A DNA stretch of 64,000 nt from Geosiphon pyriformis (lineage: Eukaryota > Glomeromycota > Glomeromycetes > Archaeosporales > Geosiphonaceae), in contig JAAOMT010000752.1 of NCBI GenBank assembly GCA_016748015.1, forward strand, positions 256,976 to 320,975, read 5' to 3'. The notes beneath the pieces are model-generated. The model made no database searches, was not told the DNA's origin, and was given only the letters and a program-made list of their open reading frames with translations. The translations under genes and the position numbers were made by a program. Positions 26,292 through 40,089 of the stretch are shown here, piece by piece (the stretch's first letter is position 1; each line of letters opens with the position of its first letter).

Positions 26292-27010
26292 CAATCTTTA
26301 GTCAATAACAAATAACTCCAAAATGGTAGTTAGAAAGGTTAGGAAATATGGGATAAATTTTGGTCAAAGTAGATTTTTTAAAATAGTTTTCTCCTTTATT
26401 TTTTATATATAAACTCATTTGTATTTTGAATTAAATAGGGATTATAATGTTCAATAAATAAAATCATTGAAAATGGAATCGAAATTGAAATTGACATTGA
26501 AAGCAAGACGGAAAATAATAAGAGTCAATCAGTCTTTTTTTTTTATATCTCCATCATATGGTGTCATTGTAAAGTAAAACACTTTCCAAATTGGAATAAA
26601 ATTCCAATTTCCAAATTATTAAAGATTTACTCATTAAGAAAAACTTATTTTAAGCATATATATACATGAAATTATTCGTCATTATAATTTTATAAAATCT
26701 TGTTGACCATTTCTTAACCAACCATTATAATTTCTTTCCTAAATTTAATTTGATTGATAAATTTCTAATCTGGGAAGTTGTGCATCTTTGTAAGATTAAT
26801 AAGGTCATTGTGATTAAATACTTGACTATTAGACTAAATTTGAACTTATCTTGGTATGAACGTTTAGCGATTTGGAAAAAAAAACCGATCAAATATTGGT
26901 ATGTAGCAAAAAAATTAATACTTGAAATGGAAATGAAATCTTGAGCATTTATGAAAATAGAAAAAAATTGCGAAAATTAATTTATAAATTTGTGACATTG
27001 AGATCGAATC

Positions 27011-27012
<2 letters not shown>

Positions 27013-27043
<31 letters not shown>
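27013..27043. repeat. (AAT)n microsatellite
   Basis: About 10 AAT units, non-coding. Confidence 0.9.
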
Positions 27044-27044
<1 letters not shown>

Positions 27045-27123
27045 CATTACATCCAAGCGAATTAGGGTAGGGGTGGGATAAAATTTTTGTATAGAATATT
27101 AAGGTTTACCTTATGAGTAAATC

Positions 27124-27126
<3 letters not shown>

Positions 27127-27155
<29 letters not shown>
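27127..27155. repeat. (AT)n microsatellite
   Basis: About 14 AT units, non-coding. Confidence 0.9.
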
Positions 27156-27159
<4 letters not shown>

Positions 27160-30100
27160 AATTTGTAATTTGTAATTGAAATGATCAAATTCGATAACGT
27201 GAATTAAAAATGATTTTTTTCTTAAAAATCTTTTAAACTTTGCCATTTTCAGGGATTTATTGAGACGCCCTAATTTCGATGATCGACGAATAAAGCAATA
27301 ATTCATGGGGATCCTTATTGAACCGTAGAACGTTTCAATGAACCCAAAAGTGTACACGATCAAAAATTGAACAAATTTTTTTCTTTTAATTTCTTGCCAA
27401 GAATGTATCAAAGAAAATATTTATTATATTGTTTTTTATTTTTTTTAGATAAACGAGAGATTAAGGAATTCTTAATGTTTGGAATACATTTTATGAAATA
27501 ATTTTTAATTTTAATTTGAAAATTAAATTTGAATCGGAATGATTAAAAAAAAAATTAGAGTTTTCCCAATATCTTATTAAGATCAACTTATTAAAAGATT
27601 TTTTATAATAATAATACTTTTTAAATTTTTATTTATTTTATAATTATTTTTAGTAAATCAAAATAAAACCTTTTTTATTTTTTTCAATAAAAATATTATT
27701 AAAAAGAGGATTTTTAATTATAATTTTTAATTATTATTTATTTAATTTTATTAATTGAATATTAAAGTTTATATATTTTCTAATTTTTTAAATACTTGGA
27801 ATTTTATCTAAAAATTAAGTCAAAACATAACTTAAAATAAAAAAACATAACATAAAATAAAATAAATAAAAAGTTCTTTAAAAATTAGTTTGAAAATATA
27901 ATGAAATTTAAACTTTTAATAAGATTGTATTATTGTTTTAACAACATTTGTGTTATCAAGACTAAAATTTTAAATAAAATAGTTTTATAATTTATGTATA
28001 AATATATATATATATACATAATAGTAATCAAATATTTTTGATCTCAATAATATTTAAACCATTTTAACCTAAAAAATTTAAAAATCAATACATATTTATT
28101 CACAAGATCACTTGGAAATTGATTCTTCAAAATTTGAGCAAAGTTTTTTAGTTGTTGTTTAAAAAATTCAAAAAAAAATGTAATTAAACTTCTAATCTTA
28201 TACCAAGCTTTTGTAAAATGTTCTTTTTCGATAATAAGATTATATTGTCTTTTTTTATAAATCTCTCTAAATTAATTAAATCACTTTTTCCATTCTTTTT
28301 ACTATAAATTGTTCTAATTAATTGATATATTTCTTTTTCCCTTAACAATACCCCCATTTAAGCAATACAATTATCAAAAACTTTATCAGGAATAAGGATT
28401 TGCATTTCCTCTAAAATTCTGATTAATGCGCATAATAGTTTAATTCTCATGAGTCATTGATTGAAAAAAAGATTTATATAATAAAGAAAAAGTATCATTT
28501 GTTAGATAATCCTAATATGTTTTTAAAAAAAAAATACAGTTCTTACATTCTGAATGGTACTCAGAGTTTTAGATGATAGTCTATTTTTTTCATTAAAATC
28601 ATATGCAAATCAACTTAAAATAGAAATTTACTGAAACCACATCTTTAACTCTTAAAGTATAAAAATAATAATTGTTTTTATTGAAAAACTAATATAATGT
28701 TAGACCAATTAAAAACTAGATCAAAATTTTTGAAAGTGTTCTATTTACCATTTTTCTTTTATATACATACGGGGAAATATAATAATAAAAAATCTAAAGA
28801 ATTATAATCAAATTTAAAGATCACTTTTGATTTTATTGATTTCCCAATTTATTCGACCTAATTTTCTCTTTACCAGGAATAAAAATAATTCTATATTTTT
28901 GACATGGGGAGTTACAATTATAGTACGATATAATTTTAGAAGTATGAATTTTATTAGTGTTAGGGAAAGGTATTTGAAATGTTCTTTATATACATATAAA
29001 AAACCTATAATTTTTTATTCGAAACTTATTCACTCTCTAAATATATGGTACTTAAAAATACTTTTTAACTTGTTTTTCACTTGAAATTCCGTTTTTATAA
29101 CATAAAAAATCTTTGAATTTCAAAATATTATCATAAATTTTGAAATTTATTTTTTAACTCTTTGAAAAAGTGGGGATTACTTATATAAAAAATATTATCC
29201 AAGAATCTACTAGAGACACGGAATTCTCAATAATAAAATGTTCTATGCAAAAAGAACAAAAGATCTTTTAAAATTGAAGTCACCAGGTCCTGTCTACAAA
29301 ACTGCTTAAATGCAAGGAGAAAATATATTCTTATGAATAAGAGTAAAGTATCCTAGAAAAGAGATATCAATGAAAGAAACAAACATGTCCCTTATCTTAA
29401 AGATTTAGTTTTCACAAATTTACCTTACAATTCAATTAATGCCAAATAAAGGAACAAAAGCAAATGAAAAAAATCTTTTATGGCATCAATATTATAAAAT
29501 CATTCATTCATAATAATATAATCTAAATTCGTATACATCTCAAACAATACTTCTCTTTGGTCATCAAATTTTCAATTCAAATTAAATACTCAAAAAAAAG
29601 GGTGTATTGTTATCTGTAGAATTTCTTCTTCAAGGAATAGGAACTTTTGTGAATAATAACCTTTTAAGTTTTAATTCGAAAATAGGTTTTAATTGAGTTA
29701 GTTAGCTCCTTCGTTAAACTTCTCATTAAAGTAATCAAAAACTCTAGGAGAAACCATGTCAATATTCAAGAAAAAAAAACAATTGAATGTTTCTACAAAA
29801 AAAAAACTTGGATTCATTTTTTCTCAAGTATCATTTTATGTTCAAATTGATTTCAAACTATAGACTTAAAGGAGAATCAAGAATCAACTATTTCAACGGT
29901 TTTCAAAAATCGCCAGTCATCTGATTTATGGCTAAATAATTGAATCAATTAAATAATCGTAATCGAAAAACAGTTTGCATTTAAAATAATAGCAATTATC
30001 CTCTTTTATGCCAGTCGGCATATCTAAATGTAATATTATGCATGTTTTGCATTTCAAACTCGTGATAAGATAAATATAATGGTTATTTTCATTTTTCCTA

Positions 30101-30646
30101 AAGGAAAATTTTTGGCTTTTTCGACCACCACTAATTTTTAATAACATGTAGGATAATTTTATCCCTGCGAATTTTACGCATATTGCGCTATATCATGTGA
30201 GTGGTAAATTTTTTTAGGATACTATACAATTTCAAACTTGACCATAATTTCGAGCTTTTTCTTTTCTTCCTTATCAGGGAATTAGCCTTCAAAAGCTATC
30301 CTGCTGAATCACACAATACACAATGAGAACAAATGAGACCACTAAATTCGAATTTCATTTATGATAAAAAGATTTATCGATAATTGATGCGGACCTCCTA
30401 AGTTTCTATAGAATGTTCAATTATTATCTCCTTGAATGCATAAAGGGTTTAATCAAGTTATTCCTTTGGTATATGACCATTGTTTAGATATCCAACTAAT
30501 TTAGTACAAATATGACAACTTTTTCATGACAAGTTTCGTGAATTGTGCAAAAGAAATCAAAATAAAATATATTCGATCAAAAGAAAGTTTTACTATTTCT
30601 CACACGGATTTAAATATATAACAGTAAATTTTTGATAATAATAAAC

Positions 30647-30763
30647 ATGAATCGTCATCATCCATTTGAGCATCAATATTTCAGCACTCATAGTGGAAGA
30701 GGAAATGTTTATCCACCCTCTGAATATCAAAAATTTTACACTTATCGCCCGAGAATTCTAGCT

Positions 30764-30796
<33 letters not shown>

Positions 30797-33700
30797 CAAC
30801 AGAGCTGTGATAATAGTACGGTTATTGATAGAACTCGCGTTGGTGGCAACTTCACCCCAGCTACGGAATCACCATTTAGGCAACGCATACATCAACGTGT
30901 TCAGGGAAATAATCCATCGTTGACACCTGCTACTAATGTTCGCTTACCGGGTAGGCGACAAGCTGTTCATGGTGCTCTACCAAGACAACTGTCAACTAGA
31001 AGTTTGCCTGTTATACCGAATGTCGAAGACCAAAACGGGATGCTACTTAAAGATAACAACAAGACCCAAATGCCTGATTATTCTCAAAATTTTTCTACAA
31101 CCCAAGAAGAGATCTTAAACATTGACAGTCAGCAACAAGAGCTAAATTCAAACAATCCCCAACATCACAAACAGCAATTATATTTCCACCAGCCAAATTT
31201 GCCGCACCAAAAATTTCATGTTAATCCAACACAAAACCAAGGCTGTAATCAATATTACATGCATCAAATCTATAATCCAGCACCGGTGAATTTTGGTTTG
31301 ATTCAAATGCAACAATCGACAAACCAGAACGAAGGATTCCCAATGTACCCTGCTGATCTTTCACAAGACCATATCATGCTTGACCCGAAAAATTTAACTC
31401 AACAGCAGTTCTCATTTCAACCTGAAACACAAATCCAACGTCGAAACGGAAGCAGATTTGCCCATTTAAACTCATTGGGACAATTGCCTCAAAGAAACCA
31501 GCAAGATTCAACTCAATCAGGTCCGGTCAAGAAACGCAAAATTACCAGACAATCATCTTTGAATGCTTCCCCTTATCAATCATTAGGTCATCCGAAACGT
31601 GAATCAATTACCAATTCCACCCCTGTAAATTTTCAGAGCCGTCTTAATGTTAATCAAGAACATCAAAACAAGCCATCTCTATCCCAGAACAATGGATCAT
31701 TGGTTTCTCAAAATACCTATATTCATAAACCCTCAAGTCAACATGAAATTAAAATTTCCGAGTCAACTCCGAATCCAATACGAAAGGAAGATTTCCAGTC
31801 ACTCGCTAATAAAAAATACCCACATGATTCTGGCATCTCTCGAATGCTTACAGAAACGGCACCAAACGAAACTCTTGAGCCTGCTCAATATACAGTACCA
31901 AATAATTATATTCAACAAGTTCCTGCAACTACAAAAGACCTTCTTTTTCAGGAATTATTATATACAGCGCCAACTACAAATCTTGAACCCAAACCAAACA
32001 CATTGAATAGTACCGCTATTTATCAATTTGAACAGCCAAATTTTAAATCTTCGATATTCCCATCCCCAGATTTTACTCCTTCTTTTATCTATCAACAAAA
32101 CCCAAATCCTCAAAAGCAATTCGATGCCGAAAATTTTCCCGATAAAAGCACAACAGCCCTCATTCAAAGTTCAGAAGCCATTCCGCCAATAAATCAAACT
32201 CAAACTGAATCACCATGCAAAAATATTTCTTCTGAGTCTATTACCAAAGATACAAATTCAGTAGTGTTTGAAAACCTTGGAATTGACCAAAGCATCGGTG
32301 TTCAACTTTTAAATGGACAATCCAACTCCATGGCGCCAATTACAGAAATTGAAGGAATGTCGGCAGATAATTTTTTTACCGAAAACCTTGGCTTTGAAGA
32401 ATTCTATCTTACAGAAGGTGAACTCTTGCAAAACCTTAATTCCACTAATGATATTTTTTCTCAGAGTATTGCCCCTTACAACGATCAAATAATAGAATGG
32501 GATCAAATCTTTGACCCAATTATGACAGATCTCGAAGCCGTTGAGTCAACATCAAATTTTAATTTAGACATTTTCGGGGCTCAAGGGAACTCTGATATGT
32601 CAGCCCAAAATGTACAAGTTACTCAACAATCTCAACAACAAAATCAGGATCATGTAACAATTCAACAGCCTGTATCTCTGCAAAACAACGAATCTTTAGT
32701 AAATTCTTTTGTAGATGGCTCACTTCAAGACGATTCAATCAGTAGGAAATCACAACCCAACAAAAATGATGGTCAAGAAGTTGAATCCTCAAATTCTGAC
32801 ACCTCTTCAGATAATGGCCAAGCATCGTTGGCTGACTCCCACGCAGAACAAGATGATGCATCTGCTAGCTTTCACAATCAAAACAAACGCGATGACAAAT
32901 ATTTCAAACCAACCTACATCTTACGTAATCAAGATAGATTCGAGTTTTTCCATTATTTAATGGAAAGGTTAGAAGGGTTGGCGAATTTGTTCTCAAACTC
33001 TTTTCAAACTCCGGGTGACTTTTCGGACCTTTGGGATAGACTTTGGTTAATTCTTAAAGGCGAATGCACTTATATCCAACGTTTATTGGAGGCATCATCC
33101 TACAAAGTATGTGATTTTCCACAAAGTCATTCCAAATACCCAGCTCGAATGGTCGACAAGTACCTGATGGACCAACAAGTATTGCCCCCTCACGTAGAGG
33201 GATTCATTTGCCCGTTACGGCTAGATAAAGACAAGAATGACGTTTTTCGCAGTGCTTCGGTATGTCTTAACGCGACTCCAGTTGGTATGGATAAAGAAAG
33301 TTATCATCAAGAACTTCGTGTTAGAACAATCTTAGAAATGATTTGTCGCGCAGATAAAAATCGAAAAAATTTCGAAATCCATGCCGAAGAAGTTACTGCA
33401 AAGTATAAATTTCTCAACACCAATTACGCCTTCTACTTTTCAGAAAAGGCGTTAGATATTATAAGACATTTTCAAGATATATCCCCTTCTTCCGATAGCT
33501 ATATTCCAACACTTTGGCAAATCGAAGCATACCTCACTTGCTTTAGGAATCATCAAGGAGGGGTTCCCCAGTTAAACGTAATGGCAAATTTGATGAAAGC
33601 GAGTTTTATGACTGTTAACCCGGCCCAAGAACAAGATATTCGATATATGTGGCCAATTTCTTGTAAAGGAAACTCACAACGAATTTTTCGAATGTTTGTG

Positions 33701-33967
33701 TCCAAGTCGGATTCACTAGCCTTGGACCAAAGTTTAAACGAAACTCCCTTAAGCGGAAATCTTTATTTCACACCTTTAATAAGGCCCAGTGATTTGGCTA
33801 AAGGCGAATCAAGTAAACACGTCACTGATTTGGAGATAGGCGCATTCGAAGGCCCAAGCTCAAAAAAGAAAAATAGCCGACCAAAGAAGGAAAAGCCTGC
33901 TAGCGAAATTTTCACATCGACTGGATCACGGGAGCCCAATCCTTTGTATAAATTAAATTCAAAATAA
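30647..33967 (+). CDS. Large Q/N-rich protein with a putative inactive OTU-like C-terminal domain
   Basis: Single exon, 1106 aa from ATG 30647 (the frame opens at 30632, before any ATG). Residues about 1-760 are Gln/Asn/Pro/Ser-rich and probably disordered, with a poly-Asn run from an AAT repeat near 30770, and a basic KKRKITR cluster (encoded near 31530) that could be a nuclear localisation signal. From about residue 765 the sequence is ordered: a helical stretch rich in Phe/Leu/Trp, then ICPLRLDKDKNDVFRSASVC followed by HQELRVRTILEM. This resembles the OTU/vertnin-type core 'DGNCLFRAxS...ELRxRTxxE', but the catalytic Asp and Cys positions are not kept (D-K-N-D-V-F). The C-terminus is basic (KKKNSRPKKEKP). 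The OTU relationship is an inference from pattern. A nuclear regulatory role is guessed only from the Q/N-rich composition and basic clusters. Confidence 0.8.
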
Positions 33968-34899
33968 TCAACTTTTCTATAATAGAGAGAAATATTAAAA
34001 ATTTTTATTTTAGAATATTGTAAATTTAGAGATACGCTTCAAGTTCAAAAAATTTTAACAAATTCAATTATTAACCAGTTGTGAAAGGGTTGTTTCATTC
34101 CGTACTTTTGTCTTTACAACCCTGTATTTCAGATATCAGAATAAGACTACGTTGTTCAAGTTTACAGCAAAAATAGCCAACAATTTAACTTGAAAAATAC
34201 TTGATAAAACGTTATGTGAAGAGACCGACCAATATTTGTAAAATGGTAAGCGGTTGCATTCAACTCGACCCTTTTTTTCCAAAAAATTGAGAAATCTCAT
34301 CATTTGACAAAAAGTGAAGCAAAATTTACTCATATTTATTTATCAAAGAAAAGGAAATTCTCATCCAAATTTATTCAAAAAGTCATAGAAAAATTTTGTT
34401 GGTATCATATTTCAAGGTTAAAACACAACATTTAATCAAAAATTATCTTATAAAAAGTAGGAGTATTTTCAAGCTTAATAATATGGAGAGGGAATGATTA
34501 AAGCATCTTAAAAAGCATTTAAACTACAAAAATCTAATGTCCCACCAAAAAGATTTTTGTAATTTGAAATGGGCTTAAATGTGTTGTTGATAAAAAATCA
34601 TAATTTGCCAAGTTGATTCGAATAAGATGAAAATGTTCACGTTGGAAGCGATTTTGATGATCTCCAGGTGATAATGCCTGGGTAAAAATTTTAGGGGAAA
34701 GGGTTATCAAATGATTTCCAAGTTCAAGAGAATTTTAGAGAAGAAACAAAAAATTATAATCAAAAGGATAGCAGGATTAAGGAAATCTTATTAAATCAAA
34801 GAAAGAAAAGCGAAAAATATTAAGAACCAAAAAATGCCAAGTGACTGCGAGTGAAAACAATAATCATTGTTCTTTCAAAGGAGATAGCCAGACAAACTA
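33968..34899. other. Convergent intergenic region
   Basis: About 930 bp between the 3' ends of the Q/N-rich gene and the methyltransferase. No gene or structured element was found. Both genes presumably terminate here. Confidence 0.6.
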
Positions 34900-36054
34900 T
34901 TAATCGTAAAGCTTCATCCCATAAAAGCGATGGAGATTATGAAACGACTGCAATGGATCAAACGCGTATTTCGTACACCCTTTAAGAATTTCGTCATATT
35001 CCTCATGCGAAATTCCAAGTAAACTAGTAATCATTGGTGCAAGAGCCTGATAAAACATAATTATATTTTCTTTACTAATTTCACCGGCGCGACCACCTCG
35101 ATCAGAGTACGATAGCATTTTTGTTTTGTGAGCGATGCTTATTAGGCTTCCGGTTGAATTTAAAAAATTCTGAAGTTTACCGGACGTGATGTGTAGGTCT
35201 ATTCCTAATCTTCGCAATGATTTGAACCCTAAATAGGAAAAAAAAATGATATTTATACCTGATAACAATAGATCGAATCAAATATTCACAAAAAAATTTT
35301 CCACTCACATTCTTCCATCAATAGCTCCAACTCTGGCGGTGAATTAGTTATTTTCATATCAGTCTCCTCAATTTCAATCCAACCACCAATTTTTGTCACT
35401 CGTATTAGTTCAGGGATAACTTGCTCTTGCCAATCTCTTTCAGTGAAAGCCAAATTGAGCAAACTTGCTCGAACAAAATCGAAGTGACCATCTGTTCAAA
35501 AAATATCCTATTTGATGAATATAATATTACAAAGATTAGAATATCCAATGGAAAATTATTTTTAGTTACTTGGAAATGGTAGTCCGCGTAAAATATCTGC
35601 TCGTTCGAAATGTGTGTTGAATGGTTTAATCTCGCTGGGAAAAATTGGAACAATATCGATTCCGTAGAATTCTGTTTTGTCATATTGTGATGCCATATCC
35701 AATAACCATGTACCTGGACCACATCTAATTCAATAATTACCCCGATGGTATTTAGTATCACTTTGATAAAATGAAAAAATTTTATTGCTACTTTTTAAAT
35801 ACCTACCCAACATCTAAAACACGAGCACCTTCTCTTAATTTCGGTTCGATTGGTGAGGAGAAATTCCCTTGCCATAGGTGTCGAAACAAAAAATGTTGAA
35901 TTGCTAATCGATCACATTCTAGTTCGTCTGATGGTAACGGGTAGAGTGAATCGGGGACATTATTGAACAAGCGACCGTTAACCGCGCGAAATGGTTCACG
36001 AGGTTTATCTTTTCGTTTCTTTCTTCGTCGTTCGATTGAAGCAGAATTACCCAT
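34900..36054 (-). CDS. SAM-dependent methyltransferase with N-myristoylation-like start
   Basis: Four exons on the minus strand, 36054-35807, 35724-35570, 35491-35309 and 35228-34900, join in phase to 304 aa; introns are 78-82 nt. Class I methyltransferase motif I is clear across the first junction (VLDVGCGPGTW), followed by FYGIDI (acidic loop of motif II), DFVRASLLNLAF and GGWIEIEE (motif post III). The substrate is unknown. The N-terminus MGNSAS followed by RRRKKRKDK fits an N-myristoylation site plus a polybasic patch, which in known proteins targets membranes. Similar short methyltransferases form a large family in arbuscular mycorrhizal fungi. The upstream side is an AT-rich block. Confidence 0.87.
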
Positions 36055-39000
36055 GATAAAAAGTAAAAATTCAGCCTCCTTTGTCGTAAAAAAATTTTTC
36101 CAAAATGGAAAAAGTATTATCTGGTATGATATTAAAGAATATCTGATAAAATAGAATTATCGAATATCGAAAAAACCGCAAAATTCGATGAATGGGTAGT
36201 TATTATAATATTCTTCTGTGAATTAAAAAAGTAAATTTCACCAAATAAAGAAGTGGTTTATCAACATACAACAAATGCTTCTTACTTCATGCGCCCTCTA
36301 GACCAAAAATGGATTGATTGAGTGGTAAGTCCCGCTCAAACAATCCAAACGATTATATGACAATGCAGGTTTAGAACGAAATTGGATAACAACACATTTT
36401 TAGATTATTTTCGGGATTTTAATATGCACTAGGTGATTCCATGTATGGTGCGGGTACTTTTTTCAACAGGTGATAATTATCGATAAAAGATCTTTCCAGG
36501 TTCTGTTTCTAGGAAGAAAAAATATTAAAATTTTAAAATGGCGCCATATTGTTTTTCTAAAGCTTGCCAAACCTTTTTGTTTATGGACTTATTCGCTGTA
36601 TAAGCTCTGCATAAAAACTTTAATGAAGAGAAATTTAATTAACACAAGAAATGTTGTTCAAATAGGAAAAGATTTAATGAATAAATGCCACGAGCAAGAT
36701 TATATGCAGCTACTTCCTAGAATATATTTTTAAAAGCTTGTATAAAAGATGTAAAGCTGCTTTAGAAATACTTGTATCTATATATTTTAATACATAGCTA
36801 AGACTTGATGTCTTTGTTTCTCTGACAATTTTGAGTTAGCCTCTAGCTATCTATATAAGGTGTGAATCGGACACAAAAAATATACGATATAGGAGTAACA
36901 TAGACGAATGCATTCTTATTTTGTGTATGTTTTGTGCTTTAGTAGTGTATTGTAAAAAATATATATATTTTGGGACAAATTTCAAAAAGAATTCAAGAAA
37001 ATAAAAATATAAACAATGTGGCAGCAAGATCCTTTTTTTTTTTTTTGGCAGCGAAATTTCGTGATTAAGGTCAGTTAAAATAAAGGCAAAGATTTTTAGC
37101 TATTTTTTCGAAAAAGGACAATGAATTTTTATAATTAATTTATCTATTGTTTTTATTTTTTTCTCTAAAGTTCACAACAATGATTGTCATTGTAAAACTT
37201 TTGTCAGCATCATGAAATCCATTTGATTTGCATATGTGTTATATTTATTTCCAACAAGAATTTTCGGCGCTTATTTTTGTGCTACTTGAATTTGTGTCTT
37301 TTTAAATTCACGGAAACAAGGTTTCGAGAGGCATTAGTTTCAATGCAACTTTAGCCATCTATTTTTTCAAGTTTTCTCGATTCAAATTTTTTTAGTTGCA
37401 TCTGCTTTTAATGACCATTTTTCGATTCAAGCTACAAACACTATTGATAGATTTTTTTTACTTATGATAATCAAATTTGAAAATTTTAAATCCGTTTACG
37501 AGTTTCATTCAAATCTGTTAATTTTTATGGGCCAAGCACTAAATTTAATGCTTTTTGCAAGTTTACTTTTAAATTTTCATAGTCTCCGAAGGCAAAGATA
37601 GAACTAAAATATAAAACGAGATTTTGATTATGTTTTAATTATTATGATTTCTGACCACATTTTTAATTAAAAGTGCTGCTAAATTAAATAAAGTTTCCAA
37701 GAACTTTAATTTCAAACTTTTTCTATTCAGAAGAGTGGATATTCAATCAAAAAAATGAGGAAATTCGTTTTAAAACTACTTATTATAATCCCTCTTCAAA
37801 TCTTATTCAAATGAGTCTAGCTGAATGTGAATGAGTAAATAGAAAAAGATGAAACTGCAAAGTTTCCGGGATTCAAGGTGTTTCGATACGTTGGGTGATA
37901 AGGGTAATGGTGGGTGAGTTGACATAAATTCTCTATTATTTGAATCATCTTCGAATTTGCTTTTTTCTTCACTCCCTGGATATTTTTTTTAGCAAAAAAA
38001 ATTCTTTTCTATTACAGAATTCGTTACAAGAAAGGTACCAATTGTGGTTTGCCTTTTAATGGGCGATAATTTTATACTGGTTTAAGTTTTAATAGAATTA
38101 ATTTTCTGTACTGAAATATAGTAAACCATACCTTATTTCTGTTCTATCAAAAAAGGAAGTTGTAGGTTTAATCCTTAGCAATACATACTAAAATTATTGT
38201 AGAATAAATATGATTTTTATTATGTCAAAGTATTTTTTCAACATTTTTTGGTTATTATTTTATACTATTATTCCATCCAAAACTTAATACAAACCTTTAC
38301 ATGCATTTTTGTTTTTTCTGTTACAGTCAATTCAATGATATTCAATTTTAAAATCATATATATGATTTGTCATTATAGTGCCTTGTAAATAAAAAATTAT
38401 TAATTTTAATAAAAAAAATTTTTACTTATTTATCAATTTAAGATTAACTAAACTTATGATGTATAATTATAAAAATAGACGTTTTATACAAGTGTTTAAA
38501 AAAATTAAATTTTAACATTTGTATAGTAAAAAAATGCTATTATTAATTTGTTTAATAAAAAATAACATATGCAAAAATAAAATCAATTTTAAATTAATTA
38601 AAACAATCATAAAATAAATTAATAAAATATTAATGACTTTTCAATTATAAATTTACACCAATGTTTTAATAATTTAATTAAATATATTATAAAAATTTAA
38701 AAATATCTTTTTATTGTTTTTTATGTTTTTTTACCAATAATCTAACAAAAATTAAATTAAAACTATTAGAAAATTTAATTTATAATTTTATTGTAAAAAA
38801 AACTTAAAATTATTATTTTGTTGAAATTTTTACTCATTTTTATCATTTTTTTAATCTTAACCAAAATATTAAAAAATATTAGCACAAAATTTTTCATTTA
38901 AAACAGGATATGTTTATTTTTTCTTATGTTTTCTGTCTTAATTCATAATTTTAATTGGTTTTTTTAGTATAAAATAATCAATATCGGTTAAATTTTTTTA

Positions 39001-40089
39001 ATTGTTTACTAATATGCACACATTTTATTATTATTTTAAATATATTATTCTTATAATTGAATTTTCAAATTTATAAATTATAATTTTTTTAATATGATAA
39101 TTATTAATATCACATATTTAGTCAATTTATTTTTAAAATTAGTTCTTAACTTGATTATTAACTCATATTATTAGCCTTATTATTGATTTGATTATCAATT
39201 TTTTTCTTAAATATATCAATAAAACTTTTTAAAGTTTAAAAAAATATTAATCACAATTTAATTCATTAGACATTAAACAAATTTTTAAAATTACAATAAA
39301 TTTGTTTTTATAATTTATTAAATAAAAATAATGATTAAAAATATAATTAATATTTTTTAATGAATTTTATTAATATTAATTGAAATATATAAAATTATAT
39401 TAGTTGTTATATCTTTATTAAAAATTACAAATTATTACATGCACTTTTATTTTACAAATTTAATATATATGAGGATTGCATTTTTTTTTGAAGATTAATA
39501 TTTGTAAGTATTTTTACAAAAAAAATTATTTCAGTTTAAATATAATAAAATTAAGTATTATAGACAAATTATCAAATTTGGTATTTTTTGTATGTAATTA
39601 TATAGTTTTTATACCAAATTAAATATATATCGTTAATTTTGTTATTTATAATCTTAATTGTTTAGTTTTGAAATATTACTTGAATGTTTAATTTAATAAC
39701 TATATATAAAAAATAATTAATAGATTAGAAATAAAATTATATAATGTGTTGAAATTATATCATGAAAATTCTAAATATTTATTATGATTTTATGTTATAG
39801 ATTTTTTTTAAAGTTTTCAAGTTTTCTTTGTTTTTAATCATGCAATAATCAATATATATAGTTTAAAACATAGTTTATTAAACATAATCTTGAATGAAAC
39901 TTTTTTTGAAAAAAATGGTAATATTATTTAAACTTGTCAAAAATTTTTTTGATAATATGATAACATATTAATAAGTTTCTCAATTTTTATAATTATACCA
40001 ATTGCAAAATTCATAAATAATTTAACAGATAAACTGGCATCTAAGAAAGTTAATACACTAGCCACAAATCTTTTATATAATGCAGATAT
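36055..40089. other. Intergenic region, extremely AT-rich from about 38.3 to 40.0 kb
   Basis: 36.05-38.3 kb is mixed-composition sequence without a gene I can support; an 87-codon frame at 36470-36733 has no recognisable features. 38.3-40.0 kb is a degraded AT block, and 39085-39200 resembles 63535-63640. Confidence 0.55.

Larger units (their letters stand above)
23985..30646. other. Long region with no supported gene
   Basis: AT-rich but with less extreme composition than the degraded blocks. It holds AAT microsatellites (26255-26290 and 27013-27043) and an AT repeat (27127-27155). Short open frames occur, for example 70 codons on the minus strand at 25234-25446, but none shows a recognisable motif, introns in phase or a plausible promoter. 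A weak TATA-like run (TTTAAATATATA near 30610) precedes the next gene. Confidence 0.5.

Noticed and set aside
27106-27411. Minus-strand frame of 101 codons
   Set aside because: Part of it is a translation of an AT microsatellite (Tyr-Ile repeats), and the rest shows no motif or conserved pattern.
36470-36733. 87-codon plus-strand frame
   Set aside because: Basic and hydrophobic by composition only, with no recognisable domain or neighbouring exons.
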